Notes: generated by a model not told the origin, from the letters alone. A stretch of DNA of 44,428 bases from Halobacteriales archaeon QH_7_69_31 (GCA_003021745.1 PXQY01000063.1:17539-61966), one strand, 5' to 3'; counted from the first letter of the stretch, positions 9,264 through 17,350 are shown. Program-made: numbers and translations.

Positions 9264-9779
9264 ATGCCGCAGTCGAACGCGAAGGGGGACCGGCGCGAGC
9301 GCGAACTCGTCAACGCGCTCGACGACGCCGGGTTCGCGGTCCTCCGGGCGCCCGCCTCCGGAAGCGCCACGGCGCGGGAACTGCCGGACGTGCTCGCCGG
9401 CGACGGCGCCTCCTTTTTCGCCATCGAGGCAAAGTCCTCGGCCGGTGACCCCATCTACCTCACCGGCGAGGAGGTGGCGGCGCTCGTGTACTTCGCGCGG
9501 AACTTCGGCGCCAATCCGCGGATCGCGGCCCGGTTCGACCGGGAGGACTGGTACTTCTTCCACCCCGGCGACCTCCATACCACCGATGGGGGCAACTACC
9601 GCATCAAGAAGGCCGTGGCTCTCGCCGACGGCACGCCGTTCGACGAACTGGTCGCCGGCGCCGAGGAGGTCGCGATAGAGGAGGTGGCGGTCGAAAGCGG
9701 GGACGGCCCCGACCGCGACGTCCTCAGGGCGTTGGCGGGTGGCGACCTTTCGGTGGAGGAGGCCGCGGAGATGCTTTGA
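9264..9779 (+). CDS. hjc: Archaeal Holliday junction resolvase Hjc
   Basis: A 171-residue protein. The first ~115 residues match archaeal Hjc, the structure-specific nuclease that cuts four-way junctions in recombination. The catalytic pattern is visible: Glu near [11 protein letters not shown], Asp in ELPDVLAG and E-x-K in AIEAKSS. The ATG at 9264 places KGDRRERE at the N-terminus as in other Hjc proteins. The C-terminal ~45 acidic residues ([14 protein letters not shown] onward) extend beyond the core, as is common in haloarchaea. It is separated from uvrB by a repeat region. Confidence 0.9.
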   Translation: MPQSNAKGDRRERELVNALDDAGFAVLRAPASGSATARELPDVLAGDGASFFAIEAKSSAGDPIYLTGEEVAALVYFARNFGANPRIAARFDREDWYFFHPGDLHTTDGGNYRIKKAVALADGTPFDELVAGAEEVAIEEVAVESGDGPDRDVLRALAGGDLSVEEAAEML

Positions 9780-9888
9780 ACCGCTGCCGCCCGGCGACGC
9801 CTGCCCGCGGGCCCGTTCATCACGGTCGGCCCCCACTGCGACCGGGACACAACCATTAAGATTCATGAATGTCCATGGTGGGTCACCG

Positions 9889-10113
9889 ATGACGCGTGAA
9901 TGCATGGACTGCGGCAACCGGGCGGCGGACAGCGTCGGCCGGCTCTGCCCGGTCTGCGGTGGACCGCTGGCGGACAAACGGCTGTATCGGGTGGTCTGCG
10001 AGGAGTGCAGCAGCGTCGCCGTCCACGAGAAGCGGGAGGGCGCCGAGGGACGCGCCCGGCGCCACATCGAGGAGACCAGCCACGATTGTGAGATCACCGT
10101 CATGGACCCGTGA
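9889..10113 (+). CDS. Small zinc-ribbon protein
   Basis: A 74-residue protein with three CxxC pairs: CMDCGNR near the N-terminus, CPVCGGP and CEECSS. The tail contains RRHIEETSHDCEITVMDP, which suggests a fourth metal-ligand group. It resembles the many small zinc-finger proteins of haloarchaea. The ATG at 9889 is preferred because TRECMDC then sits at the N-terminus, but an in-frame ATG at 9865 would add eight residues. TATA-like ATTAAGATT lies near 9854. The function is unknown. Confidence 0.75.
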   Translation: MTRECMDCGNRAADSVGRLCPVCGGPLADKRLYRVVCEECSSVAVHEKREGAEGRARRHIEETSHDCEITVMDP

Positions 10114-10486
10114 GCCGATACTCACTGAATCGACGTTCGGTCAACCGTCAGGGTCGCACGATACGTGGATTGTTCCCGATCGGGACGTAAGGGAATCACG
10201 CCGGCAGTGGGATGCCAGCTGAGGGCGAGATAGCGGTTCGCTGCGCCGGTGCCGTAGCCGATATAGATGACGACGCGGTGGGCGTCCGACTCTCCAGTCG
10301 AAACGAAGGGGGTCGTAACGAGTGGAATACGTCTCTTTTACGGAAGCTGCAGGGAGTAATCCGGCGTGGCTCCTCCGTTTCGTCTCCACCACATGATGCG
10401 TCCGCGTCCTGGTCCGTGCCGGACGCGTCTCCCCCTTAGTGGTCGGCTTCGAAGCCCTTTTGCCGGCCACCTCCGCACAGGCGGCC
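10114..10486. other. 373-bp intergenic stretch without a supported gene
   Basis: No frame here shows recognisable protein features. A 75-codon plus-strand frame at 10212 has no domain and an unlikely composition. A near-palindrome, GTTCCCGATCGGGAC, lies at about 10170-10184. The AT-rich box TCTTTTACGG near 10334 could be a promoter. Confidence 0.5.
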
Positions 10487-10684
10487 ATGGACCGCGATGC
10501 CGCCGTCGAGGCCGCAGTCGCGTTCGTCGGCGTCGGGAGCCTCGCCGCTATCATCGTCGGCGTCGGCATGATTTACGGCAACAGCGGGCTCTCGGGCGAC
10601 GGCGGCCTCGCCCTGGTCGGCGCCGTCGCCGTCTTCGTCGTCATGATGTCCGGCATCGGCATCGGGCTGTCGCGCCGGCACTGA
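10487..10684 (+). CDS. Small two-helix membrane protein
   Basis: A 65-residue protein with two predicted transmembrane helices (about residues 8-30 and 40-60), joined by a short loop with YGNSGLSGDGG. It ends GLSRRH. The ATG at 10487 follows a short GC-rich leader. It converges with priL, with only four bases between stop codons. It resembles the numerous small haloarchaeal membrane proteins. No function can be given. Confidence 0.65.
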   Translation: MDRDAAVEAAVAFVGVGSLAAIIVGVGMIYGNSGLSGDGGLALVGAVAVFVVMMSGIGIGLSRRH

Positions 10685-10688
10685 CCCT

Positions 10689-11738
10689 TTAGGCGCGGCT
10701 GTCGTCGACGCGGTCGTCCGGCGTGCGCTCGAGGTTCGCCTCGTAGTACGATAACGGGTGGGGGATGGTCTCGCACAGCGCGTCCTTGTTCACGCAGTCG
10801 CCGTACTCGACCATCACGGCACACGACGGCGGCGCGGCGACGCCGCCATCGCCGTCCCGGAGCCGGGCGACCTGGCTCTCGACGTCGTCGGTGGGGGCAC
10901 CGTCACAGAGCGCCGTCACCGCTTCGGCGTCGAGGCCGACGGCGACGAGAAACGACACCAGGGCGAACCGCGAGTGGGACGGCAGCGTCTCGCCCTCCCG
11001 GGCGCGGGTCACCAGCGCCTCGATGCAGGGCGGGAACAGCCCCGGCGCGACCGTCTCGAACTCCATCGGCGGCTCCACGTCGGCGACGCTCCGCCGCACC
11101 GCCGCCAACTCGTCCTCGAGCGGCGCCGCGATGGCCTCCGGGACCGACAGTGGCAACCCGTGCGCGACGCGCAGCCGGACGGCCTCACGGAGCACCGTGT
11201 ACAGCTCCGGACGATCGACGGGCACCGTCCCGTCGGCCAGCGGCCGCGTCACGAGCCGCCACTCCTCGCCCTCGAGCGACCCCGTCAGCCGCAGGTACGC
11301 CGTCACGGCGACGTCGAACCGGCCGTCGCCGACCGGCTCCACCTCGCCGGACAGTCCGAAATCGGCGAGCAGCCGGTCGAGCGCGAGCCGCCGGTCGCCG
11401 ACGCTTTTCAGCTCCATGTCGGACTCGAAGTCGCTGACGAACCGCTCCCGAGCGGTGGCGGCCTCGGCGGCGGCGTACTTCTCGACCGCGCCCGGGATCT
11501 CCAGGAGCGAGACCAGAACCCGCGCCACCGGGTAGGAGAGCAACTCGGTGCGGTCGCTGGAGGCCCGCGGCGCCTCGGTCTCGATGGTGCCCTCCAGTAG
11601 CGCCCGCTGGACGCGCTCGCGGCCCCGCTCGACGGCCGGGCCGCCGTCGACCGCCAGCGCGGCCAGGTCCACGCCGGCCGCCTCGACGGCCTCCCGCGCC
11701 GCCTCCAGGAAGGGATACCGCGCGTGGCGCCGCTCCAT
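10689..11738 (-). CDS. priL: DNA primase large subunit PriL
   Basis: A 349-residue archaeal-eukaryotic primase large subunit, which pairs with PriS to make RNA primers. The C-terminal half holds the Fe-S domain with FPPCIEAL and PPSCAVMVEYGDC, then KDALCETIPHPLSYY, giving the four cysteine ligands. The N-terminal helical part is ordinary. I chose the ATG at 11738 (MERRHARYPF) because the 12 residues upstream in frame look non-conserved. It is divergent from the membrane gene at 11889, with about 150 bp between. An imperfect inverted repeat (TTACCGGC... near 11829-11871) lies in that gap. Confidence 0.93.
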   Translation of the reverse strand: MERRHARYPFLEAAREAVEAAGVDLAALAVDGGPAVERGRERVQRALLEGTIETEAPRASSDRTELLSYPVARVLVSLLEIPGAVEKYAAAEAATARERFVSDFESDMELKSVGDRRLALDRLLADFGLSGEVEPVGDGRFDVAVTAYLRLTGSLEGEEWRLVTRPLADGTVPVDRPELYTVLREAVRLRVAHGLPLSVPEAIAAPLEDELAAVRRSVADVEPPMEFETVAPGLFPPCIEALVTRAREGETLPSHSRFALVSFLVAVGLDAEAVTALCDGAPTDDVESQVARLRDGDGGVAAPPSCAVMVEYGDCVNKDALCETIPHPLSYYEANLERTPDDRVDDSRA

Positions 11739-11888
11739 GGCACTGCGTATTCGGGTCGGCGCCGATAAACGCACCGACCCGGAGGCTACTCGTGGCGTGC
11801 GACGCGTTATACGGATCGTTGTAGACTTTTACCGGCGGGCGCCGACCCGTACCGGGCGCTCTCCGGTAATTCGTGACATCAATCCGTA

Positions 11889-12413
11889 TCAATCCGAGGC
11901 TCCGGCGAGGGACCGCTCCACCGGAGCGAAGCGACGCCGGAACAGCGAGACAGAGACGGACAGCGCCGCGAGGACGCCCAGGCCGACGACGGCGTAGTGA
12001 TAGCGGAACGCGGCCCGCAGCGTCGCCTCTCCGAGCGTGAACCCGCCGAACAGCGCGACCGCCAGCGGCTCGCCGACGAACGGGAACCGGAGGACCAGTT
12101 CGAGTCCCGTCTGCCCGAGGTAGAACGAGAACTGTGTCCACGGGAGCAGGAGGCCGGTGTAGGCGTAGAGGGCCACGAGCGGCATCGAGGCGACGGCACC
12201 GATCGCGTAGCGCCGCGGGCCGACGACGCCGAGAGCCATCCCGACCGCCACCGCCCCGAACGCCCCGACGGCGAGCAGGAGGCGGACCGGCTCCGCCGGC
12301 ACCCCGGAGGGGCGCGCGAGCAGCGCCACGTCGACGAGTGCGAGGCCGGACAGGAGGCCGACGAGGAGGAGTTCGAGGCCCTGGGTGCGAGGGCGGTTCT
12401 CGGAGGGTGCCAT
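11889..12413 (-). CDS. Cytochrome b/b6-like four-helix membrane protein, haem ligands apparently lost
   Basis: A 174-residue protein with four predicted membrane helices (about 13-33, 43-64, 69-90 and 138-158). Residues 86-143 follow the end of a cytochrome b6 N-domain: TGLLLPWTQF, PFVGEPL and GFTLGEATLRAAF, then a helix beginning RYHYAVVG. In cytochrome b the corresponding helix has two histidines 14 residues apart. Here His139 remains but position 153 is Val, and the paired histidines of the earlier helix are missing. It may be a haem-free paralogue or a repurposed subunit. The ATG at 12413 lies ~27 bases after a TATA-like box (12437-12444), consistent with leaderless expression. Confidence 0.55.
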   Translation of the reverse strand: MAPSENRPRTQGLELLLVGLLSGLALVDVALLARPSGVPAEPVRLLLAVGAFGAVAVGMALGVVGPRRYAIGAVASMPLVALYAYTGLLLPWTQFSFYLGQTGLELVLRFPFVGEPLAVALFGGFTLGEATLRAAFRYHYAVVGLGVLAALSVSVSLFRRRFAPVERSLAGASD

Positions 12414-12436
12414 ATAAATCGCTCCCTCGCGGGCGA

Positions 12437-12444
12437 ATATAACT
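12437..12444 (-). promoter_or_regulatory. TATA-like box for the cytochrome-b-like gene
   Basis: AT-rich GAATATAAC on the plus strand (GTTATATTC on the minus strand) sits about 27 bases from the ATG at 12413. This spacing would start transcription at or next to the start codon. Confidence 0.5.
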
Positions 12445-12512
12445 CTGTCGTGCGGCGTCCACGCGACGGATTGATCCCCTCCGGTTCGGCGGCCGCGACG
12501 GCCGTCTGTACA

Positions 12513-12550
12513 TACCGGTTTGAACCGGTAAATCGGCGTATTGACCGGTA
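12513..12550. promoter_or_regulatory. Palindromic operator-like site with a third half-site
   Basis: TACCGGTTTGAACCGGTA (12513-12530) has perfect 8-bp arms around TG. A third ACCGGTA half-site lies at 12544-12550, next to the AT-rich ATACGACTATATTTTTT. It lies between the divergent genes at 11889-12413 and 12640-13227 and could control either or both. Confidence 0.5.
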
Positions 12551-12639
12551 ATACGACTATATTTTTTGACGGGGGCGCCCGGCGGACACGACACCAGTCG
12601 ACACGCCTATACTCGCAGCCGTCCACCCGGCGACCAGCC

Positions 12640-13227
12640 GTGCGACTCAGATACCGGTGTCCGGGCTGCCGGACGACGAGCAACCTCCACGACCCCGGCT
12701 GCGACTTCGAGGGCGTTGACCGGGTCGACGTGGAGAGAGCCTACACCGACCTGCTGGCGGCACTATCGGTCCGGCCCTTCGAGGACGAAGCTGGCCTCCG
12801 GGAGGCCGTGCCGGGTCGGTGGAGCGGCCTCCACGCGGCGGTGTTGTCCCGGCTCCGGGCCGATCAGCGCGTGGTCCGGGAGAACGGCGAACTCCGCCTG
12901 CTCGAGCCCGAGGCGTTCAAGGAGCGGGTCGCCCGGCCGACGTTCGAGCCGCTGCAGACCATCTACGAGAAGGGCAGCGTGCCCGGCGCCCACGACCACT
13001 CGGTCTTCGCGCTGCTCGCGTTCTACGAGATGGTCGGGCTCTCCTGGGAGGAGGCCCACGAGAACACAGTCGAGTGGCTACGGTCCTCGGGAACCTGGGA
13101 CCGCGGCGGCTTCGAGGAGTCGACGCCGGCGGAGCTTGTCGACACGAAGCGGCACGTCTACGAGGAGGGGTACGGCTGGAAGCAGGCCGCCACCGAGGCG
13201 AAGGCGGTCATCGACCGCCGGCTCTGA
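12640..13227 (+). CDS. Uncharacterised haloarchaeal zinc-finger protein
   Basis: A 195-residue protein. The N-terminus has a CPGC then HDPGC pattern (residues 7-21) that could bind one zinc. The rest is helical and acidic: VERAYTDLLAALSVRPFEDE, a winged-helix-like region (about 45-85), and a conserved-looking block HDHSVFALLAFYEMVGLSWE followed by HVYEEGYGWKQAATEAK. The GTG at 12640 puts the zinc motif at the N-terminus. No in-frame ATG lies close. It looks like a conserved haloarchaeal protein of unknown function, possibly DNA-binding. Upstream lies the palindromic site at 12513-12550. Confidence 0.75.
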   Translation: MRLRYRCPGCRTTSNLHDPGCDFEGVDRVDVERAYTDLLAALSVRPFEDEAGLREAVPGRWSGLHAAVLSRLRADQRVVRENGELRLLEPEAFKERVARPTFEPLQTIYEKGSVPGAHDHSVFALLAFYEMVGLSWEEAHENTVEWLRSSGTWDRGGFEESTPAELVDTKRHVYEEGYGWKQAATEAKAVIDRRL

Positions 13228-13264
13228 GCCAGTCGCTTCGACCAGCCAGGTGTACTGCGGCCGG

Positions 13265-13648
13265 TCACTCCGCATCGTCCCACCGGTACCGGATGGTCCG
13301 CGTTCCGTCGAACTGGGGGCCCGGGCCGTACTCGTCGAACTCGCTGTCCTCGATGACCGCCCGGGTGTCGTCGTCCTCCGCGAGCAACAGCTCCACGTTC
13401 ATCCCTTCCAAGGCCGCGAACCGGGTCGGCTCCTCCAGCAGCCGCTCGCAGAGTCCCTGGTCGCCGACGAGCTGGGTGACGTGGACCGTCCGGTCGGTCG
13501 CGTCGTAGCTGACGAACCCCTCGACGCCGCCGTCGTCGGCGACGCGGACGGTCCGGTCGTGGATCAGGTTCCGCATGACGTCCGTCGGGGCACCCGTCAT
13601 CGACGCGAGCCGTTCGGCGTCGGCCTCGACGGCGCCCCGGATCTCCAT
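13265..13648 (-). CDS. GNAT-fold-like protein
   Basis: A protein of about 127 residues resembling a minimal GNAT acetyltransferase fold: MEIRGAVEADAERLASM at the N-terminus, then DRTVRVADDGGVEGFVSYD strands and RTVHVTQLVGDQGLCERLLEE where the acetyl-CoA loop would be. The usual Q/RxxGxG/A loop is not clear, so catalysis is uncertain. The start was chosen at MEIRG. An ATG three codons upstream at 13657 is also possible. It is divergent from the aspartate kinase leader. Confidence 0.65.
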   Translation of the reverse strand: MEIRGAVEADAERLASMTGAPTDVMRNLIHDRTVRVADDGGVEGFVSYDATDRTVHVTQLVGDQGLCERLLEEPTRFAALEGMNVELLLAEDDDTRAVIEDSEFDEYGPGPQFDGTRTIRYRWDDAE

Positions 13649-13688
13649 GCGAGCCACTATCGGGCTCGTCGGGATTAAACTTCACCGT

Positions 13689-13702
13689 GTCAGGCCCCTG
13701 AC
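13689..13702. promoter_or_regulatory. Palindrome upstream of a TATA box before lysC
   Basis: GTCAGGCCCCTGAC has 6-bp arms. It sits just upstream of CTTAAATA (13707-13714), the likely TATA box, and may be a regulator site. The sequence GCCCCTGAC recurs downstream at 13780-13788. Confidence 0.45.
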
Positions 13703-13734
13703 CGTACTTAAATACCAGTGCCAGGGGTGCTGGA

Positions 13735-13860
13735 CCGTGCATATGCCCTCTGTACCGAGGGCCGTCCGACCGTGGGGAAGCCCCTGACAGGTGCGCCCGG
13801 CCGTCCGGCCGGGAGCACACGTCCAACTCGTCGGTGGCAAACGTTCCAGCGATGCAGAGG
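13735..13860 (+). ncRNA. Structured leader or small RNA upstream of aspartate kinase
   Basis: Starting about 25 bases after the TATA box at 13707-13714, this stretch can form GCCCTC/GAGGGC (13745-13762), GGGG/CCCC (13774-13784) and a strong CCCGGCC/GGCCGGG hairpin (13796-13813) whose outer arms GTGC/GCAC also pair. A 14-codon frame, MPSVPRAVRPWGSP, begins at 13743 near the expected transcript start and ends at 13787. A second promoter-like GAGGTTTATC lies at 13857-13866. It may be an attenuator-like leader of lysC or a separate small RNA. It does not match SRP RNA, RNase P RNA or 5S rRNA as far as I can judge. Confidence 0.4.
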
Positions 13861-13922
13861 TTTATCTCCCGGCACCGGCTACCCGCCGGTATGCGATCGG
13901 ACACCGTACAGCAGGTGAACGC

Positions 13923-15107
13923 ATGCGGGTAGTCGCCAAGTTCGGCGGCACCAGCCTCGGCAACGGCGACCGGGTCAACAGGGCGGCCGACTCGGTCGCC
14001 GAGGCCGTCGAGGCGGGCCACGAGGTGGCCGTCGTCGCCTCCGCGATGGGTTCGACCACCGACTTCCTCCTGGACGCGATCGAGTTCGAGGCCGACCAGG
14101 CCGACGAGGCGGAGATCGTCTCCATGGGCGAGCGGACGTCCGTGCGGATGCTGAAGGCCGCGCTGGGCGCCCGCGACGTGAACGCCCGGTTCGTCGAGCC
14201 CGGGATGGACGGGTGGCCGATCATCACCGACGAGCACGGCGAGGTCGACGTCGAGGAGACCCGCCGGCGCACCAAGCAGCTCGCCGCCGACATGACCGCC
14301 ACGGGCTTCGTCCCCGTCATCAGTGGGTTCGTCGCCGAGGACCACGCCGGCAACGTGACGACGCTCGGCCGCGGCGGCTCCGACACCACCGCCGTCATGC
14401 TGGGCAACTACCTGGAGGCCGACGAGGTCGTCATAATCACCGACGTCGAGGGCGTGATGACCGGCGACCCCGGGGTCGTCGAGGGCGCGCGGAACGTCGG
14501 CGAGATCTCCGTCGACGAACTCCGGAACCTCTCGTTCCGGGGCGCCGAAGTGGTCGCCCCGTCGGCGCTCTCCTACAAGACCGGCGGGATGGACGTCCGC
14601 GTCGCCCACTACCAGCACGGCGACCTGCTGGAGGGCGGCACCACGATCGAGGGCAAGTTCGAGAACCTGATCGACCTCCGGGAGACGCCACTGGCGTGTC
14701 TCACCGTCGCCGGCCGCGCCATCCGGAACACCCCGGGCATCCTCTCGGAGCTCTCCGTCGCGCTGTCGGAGTCGGACATCAACGTCGATGCCGTCTCCAG
14801 CGGCATGGACAGCGTGACGTTCTACATCGACGAGGACCTCGCCGAACGCGCCGAGAACGTGCTCCACCAGGCCGTCATAGACGCCGAACCCCTCTCGAGT
14901 GTCACCGTCGACGACGACGTGGCCGTCATCCGCGTCACCGGCAGCCAGCTCCCCAACCAGAGCGGCGTCCTCATCGACGTCCTCCGGCCCATCGCGGACG
15001 CCCACATCACCATCTACGACCTCATCACCAGCGCCACGAGCGTCTCCATCTTCGTCGACTGGAAGGATCGAGAGGAGGCGCTGGAGATCATCCAGGACGC
15101 TATTTAA
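13923..15107 (+). CDS. lysC: Aspartate kinase
   Basis: A 394-residue aspartokinase that phosphorylates aspartate as the first step towards lysine, threonine, methionine and isoleucine. The N-terminal KFGGTSLGNGDRV nucleotide motif, the GRGGSDTTAVML loop and a metal/Asp-binding region are intact. Two ACT domains follow (from about residue 258), including LACLTVAGRAIRNTPGILSEL and VAVIRVTGSQLPNQSGVL, which normally mediate feedback control by amino acids. The ATG at 13923 gives the expected MRVVAKFGGTS. It sits behind an unusual structured leader. Confidence 0.95.
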   Translation: MRVVAKFGGTSLGNGDRVNRAADSVAEAVEAGHEVAVVASAMGSTTDFLLDAIEFEADQADEAEIVSMGERTSVRMLKAALGARDVNARFVEPGMDGWPIITDEHGEVDVEETRRRTKQLAADMTATGFVPVISGFVAEDHAGNVTTLGRGGSDTTAVMLGNYLEADEVVIITDVEGVMTGDPGVVEGARNVGEISVDELRNLSFRGAEVVAPSALSYKTGGMDVRVAHYQHGDLLEGGTTIEGKFENLIDLRETPLACLTVAGRAIRNTPGILSELSVALSESDINVDAVSSGMDSVTFYIDEDLAERAENVLHQAVIDAEPLSSVTVDDDVAVIRVTGSQLPNQSGVLIDVLRPIADAHITIYDLITSATSVSIFVDWKDREEALEIIQDAI

Positions 15108-15380
15108 CGCACCCACTTTTTACTCGCTCGGGTTCCGCGCCTGCGGCGCGGAACCGCTCGCTCGCAAAAACTTGGGGAAAAACTACCGCCCCGACGCCTC
15201 ACTGCTCACGGCTCCCTGCGGTCGCCGTTCGCTCATCCGGCGGCGCTCCCTACGGTCGCGCCGCCCGCCGTTCGGCGCCGGTGAACCGCTCGGCGCGCTT
15301 CGCGCGCCTCGCGGATGCTGGCTACCGCCGCGAGCGCGCCGCAGGCGAACTGCGGGCACCGCGAGCGCCATCGTACTTAA
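15108..15380. repeat. GC-rich haloarchaeal intergenic repeat block
   Basis: About 270 bp with no gene. It has a perfect 11-bp inverted repeat GGTTCCGCGCC/GGCGCGGAACC (15131-15155) flanked by TTTTTA and CAAAAAC tracts, so it may also terminate lysC. Beyond it are many short self-complementary words (CTCCCTGCGGTCGC, CTCCCTACGGTCGC, GCGCTTCGCGCGC). This style of block is typical of dispersed haloarchaeal intergenic repeats. Confidence 0.6.
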
Positions 15381-15425
15381 GATTAAATTTGAATATTTAC
15401 GAAGCGTTACTTCATGTTATGTCGA

Positions 15426-15831
15426 AGGATCGCAATAGCTCATAAATATAATTTGGATGGTACGTTACCCCGAATTCCTCTTCGATGAGGGAATGTACTT
15501 CCTCTATCGTTCACGGTTGATCGGCCTCGAGTTCCTCCCGCAGATGCTGGCGCTCCTCAGCGGTCAGTTTCGAGGGTCGACAGCCGCCGTGATCCGGCGC
15601 GAGTTCGCCGACGCCACCGTCGTTCCACCGCTCCGCCCACCGCGCGCCCATCGGTTGGGACTTCCCCTCCCGGTCTGCGGCTTCGCCGAGTGTATCTCCC
15701 TGGTAGAGATTCTTCACGAACCCGAGCCGCCGAACCATTTCCGGATCCTCCACATCCCGAAGTGTTACATCTAACTCAACGTCACTCAGGTGTCGTTCGA
15801 TCTCCTTCCGCCGACCGGTTCCAATACCCAC
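15426..15831 (-). pseudogene. IS630-type transposase N-terminal remnant
   Basis: The minus-strand frame from 15831 encodes the helix-turn-helix part of an IS630-family transposase: FVKNLYQGDTLGEAADREGK, then RWAERWNDGGVGEL and LTAEERQHLREELEADQP. It stops at 15511-15513 with TGA where the family usually has Trp after DQP. Reading continues in the same frame with TIEEVHSLIEEEFGVTYHPN and ends at a second TGA after SFDIT. The DDE catalytic part is missing. No terminal inverted repeats were found. The surrounding DNA is more AT-rich than the neighbouring genes. A dead insertion-sequence fragment is most likely. Confidence 0.7.
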
Positions 15832-16056
15832 TCTATTAGCAGTAACTATTCAAATCTTTCCTTAATAACTATGCCGCCAGGGCATCCGGTCGTGGATCGA
15901 AGGCCCGCAACCCACTCTCTCCTCACGACGCTGCGAGGCGCCAAAGCCCCTTCAATGGGAGACGGGGTCAGGTCCGGCCACCGCCCGCCAGACCCGTCCG
16001 TTCCTGTACCGACGCCCGCACCGAGGTTTTTGCCGGCGGACGGCGCTATCTCCGAC

Positions 16057-17350
16057 ATGCGTGCCTACAGGGCCAAGGTCGTCGAGCCGATCCACCGTCC
16101 CGACCCCGAGGAGCGACGGGTGGCGCTGGAGGCGGCCGGCTACAACGTGTTCGGCCTGGACGCCGAGGACGTCTACGTTGACTTGCTGACCGACAGCGGC
16201 ACCGGCGCCATGAGCCACGACCAGTGGGCGGCGCTGCACCGCGGCGACGAATCCTACGCCGGCAGCCGGTCGTTCGACCGGTTCCGGGCGGCCGTCGCCG
16301 ACGTGATGGGGTTCGAGCAGGTGGTGCCGACCCACCAGGGCCGCGGTGCCGAGAACGTGCTCTTCGGCGCGCTCCTCGATGAAGGCGATGTGGTCCCGAA
16401 CAACGCCCACTTCGACACGACGCGGGCCCACGTCGCCAACCAGGGCGCCGACCCGGTCGACTGCCCGCTCCCCGTCGGGCTGGACCCCGAGGCGGAGCAT
16501 CCGTTCAAGGGCAACATGGACGTCGACCGGCTCCGGTCCGTCGTCAACGAGGCGGGCGCGGAGCGCGTCCCGGGCGGTGGCCGATGAGGCCGACGCCACG
16601 TTCGTCATAGACGCCTGCCGGTTCGCGGAGAACGCCGCCTTCGTCGGCGCCCGCGAGGCGGAGTTCGCCGACGCCGACGTCGCCGAGATCGCGCGCGAAC
16701 AGCTCTCCTACGCCGACGCGATCACGATGAGCGGGAAGAAGGACGCACTGACGAACGTGGGCGGCTTCGTCGCCTGCCGGGACGACGACCTCTTCGAGCG
16801 CTGCAAGGAGCGGGCCATCCTCTACGAGGGCTTCCCGACCTACGGCGGCCTGGCGGGCCGGGACCTGGAGGCGATGGCCGTCGGCCTCCGGGAGGCCGTC
16901 GAGCGGCGATACGTCACCGACCGCCTCGAGGGCGTGGCCGCGCTCGGCCGTCGGCTCGTCGAGGCCGGCGTCCCCGTCTACCAGCCGTTCGGCGGGCACG
17001 CGGTCTACGTCGACGCCGGACGGTTCCTGCCGCAAGTCGACGCGGAGGCGTTCCCGGGGCAGTCGCTGGTCTGTGAGTGCTACCTCGAGGGCGCAGTGCG
17101 GGCGGTCGAACTCGGGAGTTTCGCGTTCCCGGACACGGATCGCCCAGAACTCGTCCGGCTGGCGCTGCCGCGACGGAGCTACGGCCTCGAGCACATCGAG
17201 CACGTCGCCGACACCGTCGCGGCCGTCCACGAGCGTCGAGCGGACGTGCCGGGAATGGCCGTCGTCAGCGAGCCGCCCACGCCGGAACTCAGGCACTTCC
17301 AGGCGGAGCTTGCGCCATCTGAACCGATGAGTCGGTTCGGCGAGACGTAG
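16057..17350 (+). pseudogene. tnaA: Tryptophanase-family beta-eliminating lyase with internal deletion
   Basis: A PLP enzyme of the tryptophanase/tyrosine phenol-lyase family, which splits tryptophan to indole, pyruvate and ammonia. The N-terminal part is normal (MRAYRAKVVEPIHRPDPEER, then THQGRGAENVLFG). After GAERVP, near 16568-16573, the frame is lost. Reading resumes one frame over at RAVADEADATFVIDACRFAE. Compared with E. coli TnaA, about 21 residues including the SAGGQPVSLAN segment are absent, so roughly 62-65 bp were deleted. The PLP lysine motif MSGKKDA and the C-terminal domain remain. The gene should not yield active enzyme. Tryptophanase versus tyrosine phenol-lyase cannot be decided firmly. 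Confidence 0.82.

Noticed and set aside
10212-10439. 75-codon plus-strand frame before the small membrane protein
   Set aside because: No domain, odd composition and no clear promoter. Listed as gap only.
13735-13860. SRP RNA, RNase P RNA or 5S rRNA
   Set aside because: Length and known conserved sequences of these RNAs are not seen. I report it only as a structured leader or small-RNA candidate.
13158-15116. Long open frame antisense to aspartate kinase
   Set aside because: It mirrors GC-rich third-position bias of lysC. Long antisense frames are expected in this base composition.
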